64,000 bases of DNA. Source: Mycobacterium kiyosense. GTDB lineage: Bacteria > Actinomycetota > Actinomycetes > Mycobacteriales > Mycobacteriaceae. The notes below the pieces were generated by a model, which had not been told where the DNA came from, made no database searches, and was given only the letters and a program-made list of their open reading frames with translations. Position 1 is the stretch's first letter; each line of letters starts with the position of its first letter. The position numbers were made by a program, and so were the translations under genes. The stretch lies in the NCBI GenBank assembly GCA_021654635.1, contig AP025179.1, forward strand, positions 620,001-684,000. Direction: 5' to 3'. This document shows, one piece after another, positions 25,622 through 35,145 of this stretch.

Positions 25622-27511
25622 GTGGATGTCGTACTAGGGGTGTCGATGGCCCCCAATGCTGTGCGCATCGCACTGGTCGAAGGCGAAGACGCGGACGGTG
25701 TCATCGTCGAGGAGGACAGCTTCCGCCTGGGTGACGATCCGGCCGCGATGCGGTCTTCTGACCAGGTGGTTCAGGCGATCCTCGGCACCCGTGAAGGCGC
25801 GGCCGACGCTGGACTGCGCCTAGCCTCTGTCGGCGTCAGCTGGACGGACCAGGAGCAGGCTGCGGCGCTGCGCGACGCGCTGGCGGCCCGCAAGATGGAA
25901 AACGTCATGTTGGTCTCGGCGTTTCTGGCCGCGGCCGCGATGGGTCAGGCCGTCGGGGGTTCCATGGGCTACCGCCGCACCGGCGTGCTGTTCATCGAGC
26001 CCGACACCGCGACCTTGGCGGTGGTGAACACCGCTGACGGCGCGCTGTGCGACGTGCTTCGCCAGCAGTTGGCCGCCGACGACGACACCGCGATCGCCGA
26101 GCTGCAGCAGCTGGTCGCGGGCGCCGAGTCGATGCCGACCCAGCCGGACGGCATCTATGTGATCGGTTCGGGAGTCGACGTCCCGCTGATCAAGCCGGCG
26201 CTGGATGCGGCGACGACGCTGGACGTGAGTGTGCCCGAGGAACCAGAGATGGCGCTGGCTCGCGGTGCGGCGCTGGCCTCGGGCAGTTCGCCGTTGTTCG
26301 CCGCGAGCACCGCCGCGCTGGCCTATGCGCAGGATGTCGATGCTGCGGACGCGGTCACCGGCCGCGACTTCGCCTACGACCCCTGCGCGACCGACGTCTT
26401 CGAGACCGTCGACGACTACGAGGACGACGACACCGCCGACACCGCCCGGCGCAGGCCCGCGCTGCTGGTCGGCAGCGGCCTGGCGGTGGCCGCCACTGCC
26501 GCCGTGGTGGCATTCGAGGTGGCCTTGGCGCTCGATATCCGCCCGACGGTCGCGTTGCAGCCGATACCCAGCCAAAACCACCTGGTCATGCCCACCCAGT
26601 CAGCGCCGGCACCGCCGGTGGTCGCCGCACCGCAGCAGCCGAAGATCAATCTGCCGAGCGTTCCGCAGGGTGGTACCCCGCAGGTGCCGGTCCGGGCCCC
26701 CGCTCCCGCCGCACCCGCTGCTCCCGTCGTGCCGGCTGCCCCCGCCATTCCGGCACCGGCCGCGCCGGCTCCGCGGGTGCCCGACGTGGTCCTGGCCCCG
26801 CCGGTAGTGGTGCCGCAGATCCAGGTACCTGGTCCCGCGACGCTGCTGCGGCCACCGGCGATACAGGCGCCCCAGCTGCAGGTGCCGGCCTCTCCGCCGC
26901 GCGTGGAGAACCCGGTGCCGCAGGCCCCGATCGTCAAGAGTCCGCCGGCTGAGAGTGTGCCCGGGCGCGGGCCGTCCAACCCTGCTCGGGGTCCGTTCGG
27001 TGGCGGCGGTCCCGGTGCGGCGGGTGTCCCCGGCATCCCCGGCAGGCATTCCCGGCATGCCGGGCGCGGCGGTGGTCCTGGGGGTGGGTTCGGTAGCGGT
27101 CCCCTGAGCGGGGTCCGTTCGGTGGTGGGCCCCCTGAGCGGGGTCCGTTCGGCGGGGGCCGGGTACCCGCGGTCCGTTCGGTGGCGGTGGTTCCGGCGGT
27201 GGTCCCGGTGGCCCCGCTGAGCGCGGTCCGTTCGGTGGCGGAGGTCCGGGTGGCGGCTTCGGCGGTGGGCCTGCTGAGCGCGGTCCGTTCGGTGGGGGCG
27301 GTCCGGGTGGCGGGTTTGGTGGCGGCCCCGGTGCCCGCGGTCCGTTCGGTGGCGGCGGTGGTCCCGGGGCGGCTTCGGCGGCGGCGGTCCCGGCGGTGGG
27401 TTCGGGGGCGGCGGCCATGGCGGCGGCGGCTTCGGCGGTGGCGGCGGTGGCTTCGGTGGCGGCGGCCACGGGGGCGGCGGCTTTGGTGGCGGTGGAGGCG
27501 GCCACCACTAG
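25622..27511 (+). CDS. DUF7159-like membrane protein 1, Hsp70/actin-like domain with Pro/Gly-rich tail (frameshifts in tail)
   Basis: Residues 1-240 look like a degenerate Hsp70/actin-type ATPase fold: VVLGVSMAPNAVRIALVEGE at the start, VLFIEPDTATLAVVNTADG in the place of phosphate motif 2, and VIGSGVDVPLIKPALDAATT then ALARGAALASG in the place of the adenosine motif. A membrane segment follows (LLVGSGLAVAATAAVVAF, about residue 290), then an Ala/Pro-rich and a Gly-rich tail, probably outside the membrane. The start GTG at 25622 is chosen by alignment with the next gene and by GGGAGGGG just upstream. From about 27040 the GC-rich repeat frame breaks more than once; the end frame (GGGGGGHH, stop 27511) is the same as the start frame. 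Tail length is therefore uncertain. Confidence 0.72.
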
Positions 27512-27629
27512 ATAGCCCCAGGCCACAGCCGTGACTTTGCGGACAAAGCGTTCTCAGATGGATAAGCCGGGCCGCCCCTGGGTACCGTGGTGAACGGGTG
27601 GGGAAGCTGCGGAGTCGATTGGGGGAATT

Positions 27630-29030
27630 GTGGACACCGTCCTTGGTGTGTCAATGGCACCCTCGGCAGTCGGGATGGTCCTGGTAGAGGGCGAGAACGG
27701 TGACGGCGCCCTCGTCGACCAGGAAGTATTCGACGTCGCCGCCGACCCGGCGGTGGCCAACACCGACGCCGCCGAGCAGGTGATCTCGGCGATTCTGGGG
27801 ACCCGCGAAGGCGCCGCCGAGGGCGGCTACCAGCTGGCGGCGACCGGTGTCACCTGGCGGGACCAAGAGCAGGCCGAGGCGCTGCGCGACGCGCTGGCCA
27901 ACCGCAAGATCGAGAACGTCATGCTGGTCTCGGCGTTCCTGGCTGCCGCCGCACTGGCGCATTCGGTCGGCAACGAGACGAACTACGCGCAGACCGCGCT
28001 GCTGTTCATCGAGCCCGACACCGCGACTCTTGCCGTCGTGGACAGCGCCGACGGCTCGATCACCGACATCCACCGTCAGCCGCTGCCCGACGACGACGAC
28101 GCCGCGGTGGCCCAGCTGGCCGAGCTCGCCGCCGGCGCCGAGGCGTTGGAGACGCGCCCCGACGCGCTGTTCGTGGTCGGCTCCGGCGTGGACATCCCGC
28201 TGATCAAGCCGACCCTCGAAGCGGCCACCACCTTGCCGGTGACCGCGGCCGAGGAGCCGGAGACGGCACTGGCCCGCGGTGCAGCGCTGGCGTCGGCGAA
28301 CTTTCCGCTGCTCTCTTCGTCGACGACGGCGCAGGCCTACGCCCAGGCCCCCAGCACCGGCACTCTCGAGGCATACGCGCTGGAGCCCGCCCTGTTCGAC
28401 GACGTCGACGACGGACTGGCATACAGCGCCTTGGACAGTGAACACGACCTCGGCGAGCAGGAGGACAGCAAGCCGTTCGCGCTGCTCGGCAGCATCCTGG
28501 CGTCGATCTTCGTCATCGGCGTCGCGTCCCTGGTGGTTTCACTGGCGGTGAGCATGCGTAGCACCTCCAGCACGCGGCCGGAGCCCGGGCAGGCCATCGT
28601 GGCACCCCACTCGCAGGCGCCCGAAGCTCCCGCGCCCCAGGCGCCCGCGCCGCAGGCACCCGCTCCCCAGCAGGTGCCCAGCCCGGCTCCCGAGCAGGCT
28701 CCGGCGCCGCAAGTGCCTGAGCAGGCTCCGGCGCCGCAGGCCCCGGTCAACGTCCCGCAGGCGCCGGCGCCGGTGCCCGAGGCGCCGGCCCCCGTCGAAA
28801 TCCCGGCACCCGCTGCTCCCGCACCCGCGGCGCCCGTGCCGGTGCCGGTTCCGGTGCTGCCGCCGATCTTCACTCCCCAGCTCCCGATCAGTCCGCAGGG
28901 GCCCGGCGGTCGCGGTGGCGGGCCGCCCGGTTTCGGCAAGGGGCCAGGCGGCGGAGGCGGCGGCCACGGTGGCGGTCACGGTGGTGGCGGTCGTGGCGGG
29001 TTCAACATCCCATTCGTCCCCGGCATCTGA
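27630..29030 (+). CDS. DUF7159-like membrane protein 2, Hsp70/actin-like domain with Pro/Gly-rich tail
   Basis: An intact 466-residue paralogue of the preceding gene, 118 bases downstream. Same order: MDTVLGVSMAPSAVGMVLVE, LLFIEPDTATLAVVDSADGS, VVGSGVDIPLIKPTLEAATT and ALARGAALASA. An acidic linker follows, then a membrane segment (FALLGSILASIFVIGVASLV, about 285-310), then a tail of PQAPAPQ-type repeats ending in a Gly/His-rich stretch (GGGGGHGGGHGGGG). The Asp and Gly residues needed for ATP hydrolysis in true Hsp70s are mostly replaced, so it may bind without hydrolysing. Function unknown. GTG start with GGGGGA upstream. Confidence 0.75.
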   Translation: MDTVLGVSMAPSAVGMVLVEGENGDGALVDQEVFDVAADPAVANTDAAEQVISAILGTREGAAEGGYQLAATGVTWRDQEQAEALRDALANRKIENVMLVSAFLAAAALAHSVGNETNYAQTALLFIEPDTATLAVVDSADGSITDIHRQPLPDDDDAAVAQLAELAAGAEALETRPDALFVVGSGVDIPLIKPTLEAATTLPVTAAEEPETALARGAALASANFPLLSSSTTAQAYAQAPSTGTLEAYALEPALFDDVDDGLAYSALDSEHDLGEQEDSKPFALLGSILASIFVIGVASLVVSLAVSMRSTSSTRPEPGQAIVAPHSQAPEAPAPQAPAPQAPAPQQVPSPAPEQAPAPQVPEQAPAPQAPVNVPQAPAPVPEAPAPVEIPAPAAPAPAAPVPVPVPVLPPIFTPQLPISPQGPGGRGGGPPGFGKGPGGGGGGHGGGHGGGGRGGFNIPFVPGI

Positions 29031-29060
29031 TTTCGCCGGATAGCTGTCATCTGCCGTTCA

Positions 29061-29091
29061 GCGTCGCGATGCGGTCAGCTCATCGCGACGC
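29061..29091. terminator. Hairpin between DUF7159-like gene and udgA
   Basis: GCGTCGCGATG (29061-29071) pairs perfectly with CATCGCGACGC (29081-29091) around a 9-base loop. It lies 31 bases after the stop and 16 bases before udgA. No T-run follows. It could end the upstream transcript or act in the udgA leader. Confidence 0.45.
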
Positions 29092-29106
29092 CCTACACAC
29101 GGTGGT

Positions 29107-30438
29107 ATGAGGTGCACCGTTTTCGGCACGGGTTATCTGGGTGCCACGCACGCCGTCGGAATGGCGGAGTTGGGGCACGAAGTCGTCGGGGTCGACATCG
29201 ACCCCGGCAAGGTGGCGAAGCTGGCCGGCGGCGACATCCCCTTCTACGAGCCCGGCTTGCGAAAATTGTTGACTGCCAACCTCGCTGCGGGACGGCTGCA
29301 TTTCACCACCGACTACGACATGGCGGCGGAATTCGCCGACGTCCACTTCCTGGGCGTCGGAACCCCGCAGAAGAAGGGCGAATACGGCGCCGACCTGAGG
29401 CACGTGCATGCCGTCATCGACGCGTTGGTGCCTCGCCTGAGCAGGGCGTCAGTTCTGGTCGGCAAGTCGACGGTGCCGGTCGGCACCGCGGCCGAGCTGG
29501 CCCGGCGCGCGGCGGCGCTGGCGCCTGAGGGAGTCGACGTCGAAATCGCTTGGAACCCGGAGTTTCTGCGGGAAGGGTACGCGGTGCACGACACGCTGCA
29601 CCCGGACCGCATAGTGCTCGGCGTCCAGGATGGCTCGGCACGCGCCGAGGCCGCGGTGCGGGAACTGTACGGGCCCCTGCTGGCGGCCGAGGTGCCGTTT
29701 CTGGTAACCGACCTGCAGACCGCCGAACTCGTCAAGGTATCGGCGAATGCCTTTCTGGCAACCAAGATTTCGTTCATCAACGCCATCTCCGAGGTGTGCG
29801 AGGCCGCGGGCGCCGACGTCAGCGTGCTGGCCGACGCGCTCGGCTACGACCCCCGCATCGGGCGCCAATGCCTCAACGCCGGTTTGGGTTTCGGCGGCGG
29901 CTGCCTACCCAAGGACATCCGCGCGTTCATGGCGCGGGCCGGCGAGCTGGGCGCCGACCAAGCTCTGACCTTCCTGCGCGAAGTGGACAGCATCAACATG
30001 CGCCGCCGCACCCGCATGGTCGAACTGGCCACCGCGGCATGCGGCGGCTCGCTGCTGGGCGCCAACATCGCGGTGCTCGGCGCGGCGTTCAAGCCCGAAT
30101 CCGACGACGTGCGCGACTCACCCGCCCTCAACGTGGCCGGCCAGTTACAGCTCAACGGCGCCGCGGTGAACGTCTACGACCCCAAGGCACTGGACAACGC
30201 CAGCCGGCTGTTCCCGACCCTGAACTACGCGGTCTCGGTCGAAGAGGCCTGCGAGCGCGCCGATGCGGTGCTGGTGCTCACCGAATGGCGGGAGTTCGTC
30301 GACCTCGATCCCGCCGACCTCGCCGACCGGGTCAGGGCCCGCGTCGTCGTCGACGGCCGCAACTGCCTGGACGTGGCCCGCTGGGAGCGCGCCGGTTGGC
30401 AAGTCTTCAGGCTGGGAGCGCGTCGCCCGGCGCGGTGA
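29107..30438 (+). CDS. udgA: UDP-glucose 6-dehydrogenase
   Basis: A 443-residue enzyme oxidising UDP-glucose to UDP-glucuronate with two NAD. The NAD-binding motif is VFGTGYLGATHAVGMAELGH. The catalytic cysteine is in GFGGGCLPKDIRAF, preceded by the conserved Lys/Asn segment TAELVKVSANAFLATKISFI. The UDP-binding carboxy domain includes GAAFKPESDDVRDSPAL. It corresponds to Rv0322 of M. tuberculosis, displaced from dcd here by the two DUF7159-like genes. The 3' end overlaps the convergent amidohydrolase gene by 32 bases. Confidence 0.93.
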   Translation: MRCTVFGTGYLGATHAVGMAELGHEVVGVDIDPGKVAKLAGGDIPFYEPGLRKLLTANLAAGRLHFTTDYDMAAEFADVHFLGVGTPQKKGEYGADLRHVHAVIDALVPRLSRASVLVGKSTVPVGTAAELARRAAALAPEGVDVEIAWNPEFLREGYAVHDTLHPDRIVLGVQDGSARAEAAVRELYGPLLAAEVPFLVTDLQTAELVKVSANAFLATKISFINAISEVCEAAGADVSVLADALGYDPRIGRQCLNAGLGFGGGCLPKDIRAFMARAGELGADQALTFLREVDSINMRRRTRMVELATAACGGSLLGANIAVLGAAFKPESDDVRDSPALNVAGQLQLNGAAVNVYDPKALDNASRLFPTLNYAVSVEEACERADAVLVLTEWREFVDLDPADLADRVRARVVVDGRNCLDVARWERAGWQVFRLGARRPAR

Positions 30439-32209
30439 CCGGTTGCGGCACAGTGCGACTGCGCCGGCCGGCGCGCAGGAAGCCGCCGGTGCGCTGGCGC
30501 CCGAGGATCTCGGTGGGCCGACCGTCACGGAACACTTCCCGGCCGGAGACGAAGACGGCCTGCACCGTCGCGTCGTTGCGGTTCACCATCCGGGATAGTC
30601 CGTCGTAGGCTTCGACACCGGCCTCGTGGTAGGCGTCCAGCGAGTCGTCGAGGCGTTGCGGGTCGAGGACCACCAGGTCGGCCCAGTCGCCCACCCGCAG
30701 GTGACCGGCGTCCAGCCCGTACCAGTCGGCCAGTTCCCCGGTGAGCCGGTGTACCGTGCGCTCGGCCGACAGGAACGGCTTGCCCTCGCGCTCGGCGTCG
30801 CGCACGTGGCGAAGCAGACGCAGCCCGGAGTTGTAGAACGCCATGTTGCGCAGGTGCGCGCCGGCGTCGGAGAATCCGATCTGCAGGCCGTTCATCCGGG
30901 CCAGGCGGCGCAACATTTTGGGCCGGTGGTTGGAAATGGTTGTGCGCCAGCGGATCTTGGTGCCGTGTTCGAGAACCAGATCGAGAAAGGCGTCCACCGG
31001 GTGCAGGCCGCCGCGTTCCACGCCGACCTGCCCGAACGACTTGCCCACCACCGATTCGTCGGGGCACGACACGATCTCGGCGTCGAAGAAATCCCGATGC
31101 CAGGCGCGCGGCCCGAACTTGGTGTCGTAATCCTTGCGGAACTGCCGCCGGTACTCCTCGTCGCGCAGCAGCTCGTTGCGCTCCAGTTCGTCCTTGAGGT
31201 GCAGCGCGGCCGCCCCGGCGCCGAACTCCTCGAACACCACCAGGTCTATCCCGTCGGCGTACACCTCGAAGGGCACCGGCAGGTGCTGGAAGCGGAAGTC
31301 GCCGCCGAACCGGTTCACCATGGCCGCAAGGAAACTCGTGAGCCAGACGCTGCCCGGGGCGGACTTCATGTCGGCGGCGGCCAGCAGACTGGTTTTGAGG
31401 TGGGGGCGGCGAATACCCAGCGACTGCAGCGCCTGCGAGACGATGTTCTGCGGATGGCTGATGTCGGGCCCGGACTGCAGGGTTCGCCCGGTGCGGCGCA
31501 GCAGCGACTTCAGCCGCCGTAGTTCCCGTCCCTTCGCGTAAGTCGACGGCAGCGTCCGCGACCGGCAGGTTTCGCCGTCGATCTTGTCGAAAAGCAGTTG
31601 CTGCGAAGACATTCCGATGAAACCGGCGTCGAGTGCCTCGCTCAGCATCTGTTCCATCCGGTCCTGCTCGGCTTTGCTGGGGCGGACGTCGTGGCGGGTG
31701 GCCCGGTCCAGTCCCATCACCGCCGTGCGCATGTCCGAGTGGCCGATGAACGCGGTCACGTTGGGGCCCAGCGGCAGCGACTCCAACGCCTCGATGTACT
31801 CGCCGGCGTTGTGCCACGTCTTGTGTTCGCCGACGATGCGCACCACGTGCTCGTGCGGGATCGCCTCCACCCGCCCGAACAGGTCGGCGGCCTCGTGAGC
31901 GTCGACGTGCACGGTGGACAGCGAGCACGACCCCAACACGATCGTGGTGACGCCGTGGCGCAGCGATTCGGAGAGTTCCGGTGCCGCCAGCACCTCGGCG
32001 TCGTAGTGGGTGTGAATGTCGATGATGCCCGGGATAACCCATTTTCCTTGGGCATCAATGACATTCGGGCAACCCTCGGTGTCCAGTCGGGTCGCCGACA
32101 CGGCTGCCACCCGGCCGTCGCGGATACCGATGTCCCGGATCGCCGACGGTCCGCCGGTGCCGTCGAACCATCGGCCGTTTGCGACCACTGCGTCGTAACT
32201 CACTGCCAT
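30407..32209 (-). CDS. Amidohydrolase, N-acyl-D-amino-acid deacylase-like (copy 1)
   Basis: A 600-residue metal-dependent amidohydrolase. The first beta-strand metal motif is GIIDIHTHYDAEV; later likely metal-site parts are GHSDMRTAVMG and FSDAGAHLRNMA. The pattern is like D-aminoacylases and N-acyl-D-Glu/Asp deacylases, but such family labels are loose for mycobacterial members. The ATG at 32209 overlaps the stop of the upstream TetR gene (TGATG), so the two are cotranscribed. A close paralogue lies at 33367-35145 on the other strand. Confidence 0.82.
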   Translation of the reverse strand: MAVSYDAVVANGRWFDGTGGPSAIRDIGIRDGRVAAVSATRLDTEGCPNVIDAQGKWVIPGIIDIHTHYDAEVLAAPELSESLRHGVTTIVLGSCSLSTVHVDAHEAADLFGRVEAIPHEHVVRIVGEHKTWHNAGEYIEALESLPLGPNVTAFIGHSDMRTAVMGLDRATRHDVRPSKAEQDRMEQMLSEALDAGFIGMSSQQLLFDKIDGETCRSRTLPSTYAKGRELRRLKSLLRRTGRTLQSGPDISHPQNIVSQALQSLGIRRPHLKTSLLAAADMKSAPGSVWLTSFLAAMVNRFGGDFRFQHLPVPFEVYADGIDLVVFEEFGAGAAALHLKDELERNELLRDEEYRRQFRKDYDTKFGPRAWHRDFFDAEIVSCPDESVVGKSFGQVGVERGGLHPVDAFLDLVLEHGTKIRWRTTISNHRPKMLRRLARMNGLQIGFSDAGAHLRNMAFYNSGLRLLRHVRDAEREGKPFLSAERTVHRLTGELADWYGLDAGHLRVGDWADLVVLDPQRLDDSLDAYHEAGVEAYDGLSRMVNRNDATVQAVFVSGREVFRDGRPTEILGRQRTGGFLRAGRRSRTVPQPVTAPGDALPA

Positions 32210-32881
32210 CACCTCACTCGACTGGACAGCTTACCGAAGGCGTCAATTCGACGCCTGAGGTTCGGCCGCGCGATGCGGTGGCCGGCGATCTCGGCCGCGA
32301 GCACCGGCGCCACCCAGCGGCGCAGGTAGGCGCGCAGCACCGCGCCGGTGCGCGGCGGCCGGCCCGGGTCGATCATGAACGACTGCAGGATCCGCAGCGT
32401 GTATTCGGCCAGGTCGTCGAGGTCGGCGTCGTCGAGCCCGAGGCCGGCCCAGTCGACATCCAGGCCGGCCAGCAGGCCGTGGCCGAATCGGATGCCCAAA
32501 TCCGACGTCACCCCGGTGGAGGCCCGGGTGAAGTCGTGGATCAGCATCAACTGCACGTGCTTGTCGCCGGGCAGCCACTTCCAGGGTGAACGCCAGGCTC
32601 TCCACCAAGGCGTCGATGGGGTCGGTGATCCCGGCGAGGTGCTCGGCGAGCCGATCGATGAACCGCATCCCGGACCGGGTGGCCGCTGCCTCCAGCAAAG
32701 TGTTGGTTCCGGGGAAGTAGTTGTAGACGGTCTGGCGCGAGACCCCCAGCGTTCGGGCTACATCTGCGATGCGGATGGCGCTGCCGCGTTCGTCGATCGC
32801 CTGGCTGGCCGCATCCAGGATGCGTTCGATCGCCTCTTCGTCCGACGCGGGCTTGGCGCCGCCCCACCCATGGGTGCGCAT
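32209..32881 (-). CDS. TetR-family transcriptional regulator (one frameshift)
   Basis: About 223 residues when one extra base near 32574-32582 is removed. The helix-turn-helix part is EEAIERILDAASQAIDERGS, then IADVARTLGVSRQTVYNYFP and GTNTLLEAA. Past the break the frame resumes as WLPGDKHVQLMLIHDFTRAS and ends ...DAFGKLSSRVR. The start ATG at 32881 gives MRTHGWGGAKPASDEE. The gene is directly upstream of, and coupled to, the amidohydrolase, which it probably controls. Confidence 0.8.
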
Positions 32882-33289
32882 GGCTGAGACGTTACGTCCC
32901 CGGCCGGCTGGCGGTGCATGCGGGCGGCGCGTGGACGTCCGTGTCGTGGTCAAGCGATGGGGACGGCACGTCCGCGAATATCGCCGCTGTCGAGATCGTC
33001 TATGGCACACTGAAAGTCGTTCAGCCGGTATTTCCGGGTGAGCAGATTGACCGCACCGCGCGCGGCGCGCGCCATCAGGTCGCACAGGTCGTTGTACCGG
33101 TGGTCTGCGGCGCTGGGTGCTGCACTTTGGCGATACGCTCCCGCATCGGGTCTTAGTGAAGCGTCCACCCGATTTGCCAGTCCGAAAACTGCCCGTCCTG
33201 AACAGGGAATTCATTTCCGTCACGACTAATTCCGCTGTACTCGCAGTAATTCGCAGACGAGCCACCGCGTTGCCGCGCACCGGTGCTTT
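32882..33289. other. Intergenic stretch with a gene remnant
   Basis: Apart from the alcohol dehydrogenase 3' remnant listed separately (32950-33084) nothing coding is seen. The segment 33090-33280 has moderately AT-rich patches likely to include promoter elements for the rightward amidohydrolase gene. Confidence 0.4.
32950..33084 (-). pseudogene. 3' remnant of a zinc-type alcohol dehydrogenase gene
   Basis: The last 44 codons of a minus-strand frame read DLMARAARGAVNLLTRKYRL, then NDFQCAIDDLDSGDIRGRAV and PIA before the stop. This matches the end of zinc-containing alcohol dehydrogenases (helix, TRxYxLxxINxAxxDLxxGxIRG). Upstream of about 33084 the similarity stops. It indicates that a dehydrogenase gene once stood between the TetR gene and the second amidohydrolase. 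Confidence 0.5.
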
Positions 33290-33316
33290 GTGAGACACTA
33301 TCAGAATCCGTCTCAC
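33290..33316. promoter_or_regulatory. Shared operator, copy 1: GTGAGAC-N13-GTCTCAC
   Basis: Perfect 7-base arms (33290-33296 and 33310-33316), 13 bases apart, 50 bases before the amidohydrolase start at 33367. The same arrangement occurs at 40253-40279 and, less exactly, at 41015-41041. The likely ligand is the TetR protein encoded at 40373. Confidence 0.6.
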
Positions 33317-33366
33317 GACGGTTCGACGATTAGGCTCAACCTGCAACCCAGGAGGGAGTGGCGGTC

Positions 33367-35145
33367 ATGGCCTTCGACACGATCATTCGCCACGGGCGCT
33401 GGTTCGACGGCACCGGAGCGCCGTCGGCGGTGCGCAATATCGGCATCAAGAACGGCAGGATCGCCGCGGTCACGCCGGACGAAATCGACGACGCCGGCTG
33501 CGCACGCGTCATCGATGCGACCGGGGCGTGGGTGGTGCCCGGCTTCATCGACATTCACACCCACTACGACGTCGAGGTGCTCAAGGGTCCCGGCCTTGCG
33601 GAGTCGGTCCGCCATGGCGTGACGACGGTGACGGTGGGGTCGTGCTCGATCTCCACCGTCCACGTCGACCCCGAGGACGCCGGGGACTTGTTCGGCCGAG
33701 TCGAGGCGATCCCGCGTGACCACGTCGTCAAGGCACTCGCCGAGCACAAGACGTGGGCCAACTGCGAGCAGTACATCAACGCATTGGAGTCATTTCCGCT
33801 GGGGCCCAACGTGTGTTCGTTCATCGGGCACTCCGACATCCGGACCGCGGTGATGGGGCTGGAACGTGCCACCGACCGTCGGGTCAAGCCGACCCGGGAC
33901 GAACTCGAGCAAATGGAACGCATGCTTGCCGAGGCGCTGGACGCCGGTTTCGTCGGAATGTCGGCGATGAACCTGGAGTTCGACAAGCTCGACGGCGACC
34001 GCTGCCGATCCCGCGCGGTGCCCTCGACCTACGCCGGCGGCCGCGAGTTCCGCCGCCTCAAGGCGTTGCTGCGCCGCCGCGGCGCGGTGGTGCAGTCGGC
34101 GCCGAACATCCGCAAGCCCACTGACCTGCTGGCGCACGCACTGCACTCGACCGGTCTGTTCCGCAAGCCGCTCAAGACCAGCCTGCTGGCCGCCGCCGAC
34201 CCAAAATCCAACCGGGGCAGCATCTTTGCGCTCAAGACGGTGTCGTCGCTGGCCAACGGACTCGGCGGGGACTTCCGGTTCCAGCACCTGCCGGTGCCGT
34301 TCACCGTCTACGCCGACGGCATCGACTTCGTCATCTTCGAGGAGTTCGGCTCCGGGGAAGAGGCGATGCACCTGGCCGACTGCGTCGAGCGCGACGAGCT
34401 GATGGCCGACGAGGCCTACCGTCGCCGGTTCCGCAAGGACTACGACAAGAAATTCGGCATCAAGGTGTGGCACCGTGACTTCTTCGACGCCGAAATCGTC
34501 GACTGTCCCGACCGCTCGGTGATCGGAAAGTCGTTTGGTCAAGTCGGATTGGAGCGTGGCGGGCTGCACCCGGTCGACGCATTCCTGGATCTGGTGCTCG
34601 AACACGGCAAGGCGGTGCGTTGGTACACCACCATTCAGAATCACCGCCCACACGTGCTCAACCGGTTGTCCAAAGATGCCCACGTGCAGATGGGGTTCTC
34701 CGACGCCGGCGCCCACATGCGCAACATGGCGTTCTACAACATGGGGCTGCGTCTGCTCAAACGGGTCCGCGACGCAGAGCGCGCGGGCACGCCGTTCATG
34801 ACCGTCGAGCGTGCGGTGCACCGGATGAGCGGTGAACTGGCCGAGTGGTACGGCCTGGATGCCGGACACTTGCGTGTCGGTGACCGTGCCGACCTGGCCA
34901 TCCTCGACCCCGAGCACCTCGACGAGTCCGTCGACGCCTACGCCGAAGCGCCCGCCGAGCAGTACGACGGCATGGTGCGAATGGTCAACCGCAACGACGA
35001 CGCGGTCAAGGCGGTGCTCATCAGCGGAGCGCCCGTCGTCATCGACGGCAAGCCCACCGAACTGCTCGGCACGGTACGCACCGGAAGTTTCCTTCGCGCC
35101 GGGCGGCAATCACCGGCCGTTGTCCCCGACACCGCGCGGGCATGA
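33367..35145 (+). CDS. Amidohydrolase, N-acyl-D-amino-acid deacylase-like (copy 2)
   Basis: A 592-residue paralogue of the minus-strand amidohydrolase at 30407-32209, similar along its whole length. Metal-site parts are GFIDIHTHYDVEV, GHSDIRTAVMG and FSDAGAHMRNMA. A good SD (AGGAGGG at 33350-33356) favours the ATG at 33367 over the GTG at 33358. It overlaps the next gene by ATGA. A palindromic operator lies in its promoter, linking it to the monooxygenase operon 5 kb downstream. Substrate unknown. Confidence 0.83.
   Translation: MAFDTIIRHGRWFDGTGAPSAVRNIGIKNGRIAAVTPDEIDDAGCARVIDATGAWVVPGFIDIHTHYDVEVLKGPGLAESVRHGVTTVTVGSCSISTVHVDPEDAGDLFGRVEAIPRDHVVKALAEHKTWANCEQYINALESFPLGPNVCSFIGHSDIRTAVMGLERATDRRVKPTRDELEQMERMLAEALDAGFVGMSAMNLEFDKLDGDRCRSRAVPSTYAGGREFRRLKALLRRRGAVVQSAPNIRKPTDLLAHALHSTGLFRKPLKTSLLAAADPKSNRGSIFALKTVSSLANGLGGDFRFQHLPVPFTVYADGIDFVIFEEFGSGEEAMHLADCVERDELMADEAYRRRFRKDYDKKFGIKVWHRDFFDAEIVDCPDRSVIGKSFGQVGLERGGLHPVDAFLDLVLEHGKAVRWYTTIQNHRPHVLNRLSKDAHVQMGFSDAGAHMRNMAFYNMGLRLLKRVRDAERAGTPFMTVERAVHRMSGELAEWYGLDAGHLRVGDRADLAILDPEHLDESVDAYAEAPAEQYDGMVRMVNRNDDAVKAVLISGAPVVIDGKPTELLGTVRTGSFLRAGRQSPAVVPDTARA

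Noticed and set aside
25622..27511. PE_PGRS protein
   Set aside because: The tail is Gly-rich, but there is no amino-terminal PE domain; the amino half is Hsp70/actin-like instead.
26600..27526. A 308-codon minus-strand frame rich in Pro and Ala
   Set aside because: It is the mirror image of the Gly-rich tail of the DUF7159-like protein; repeats of GGC/GGT give Pro/Ala codons on the other strand.
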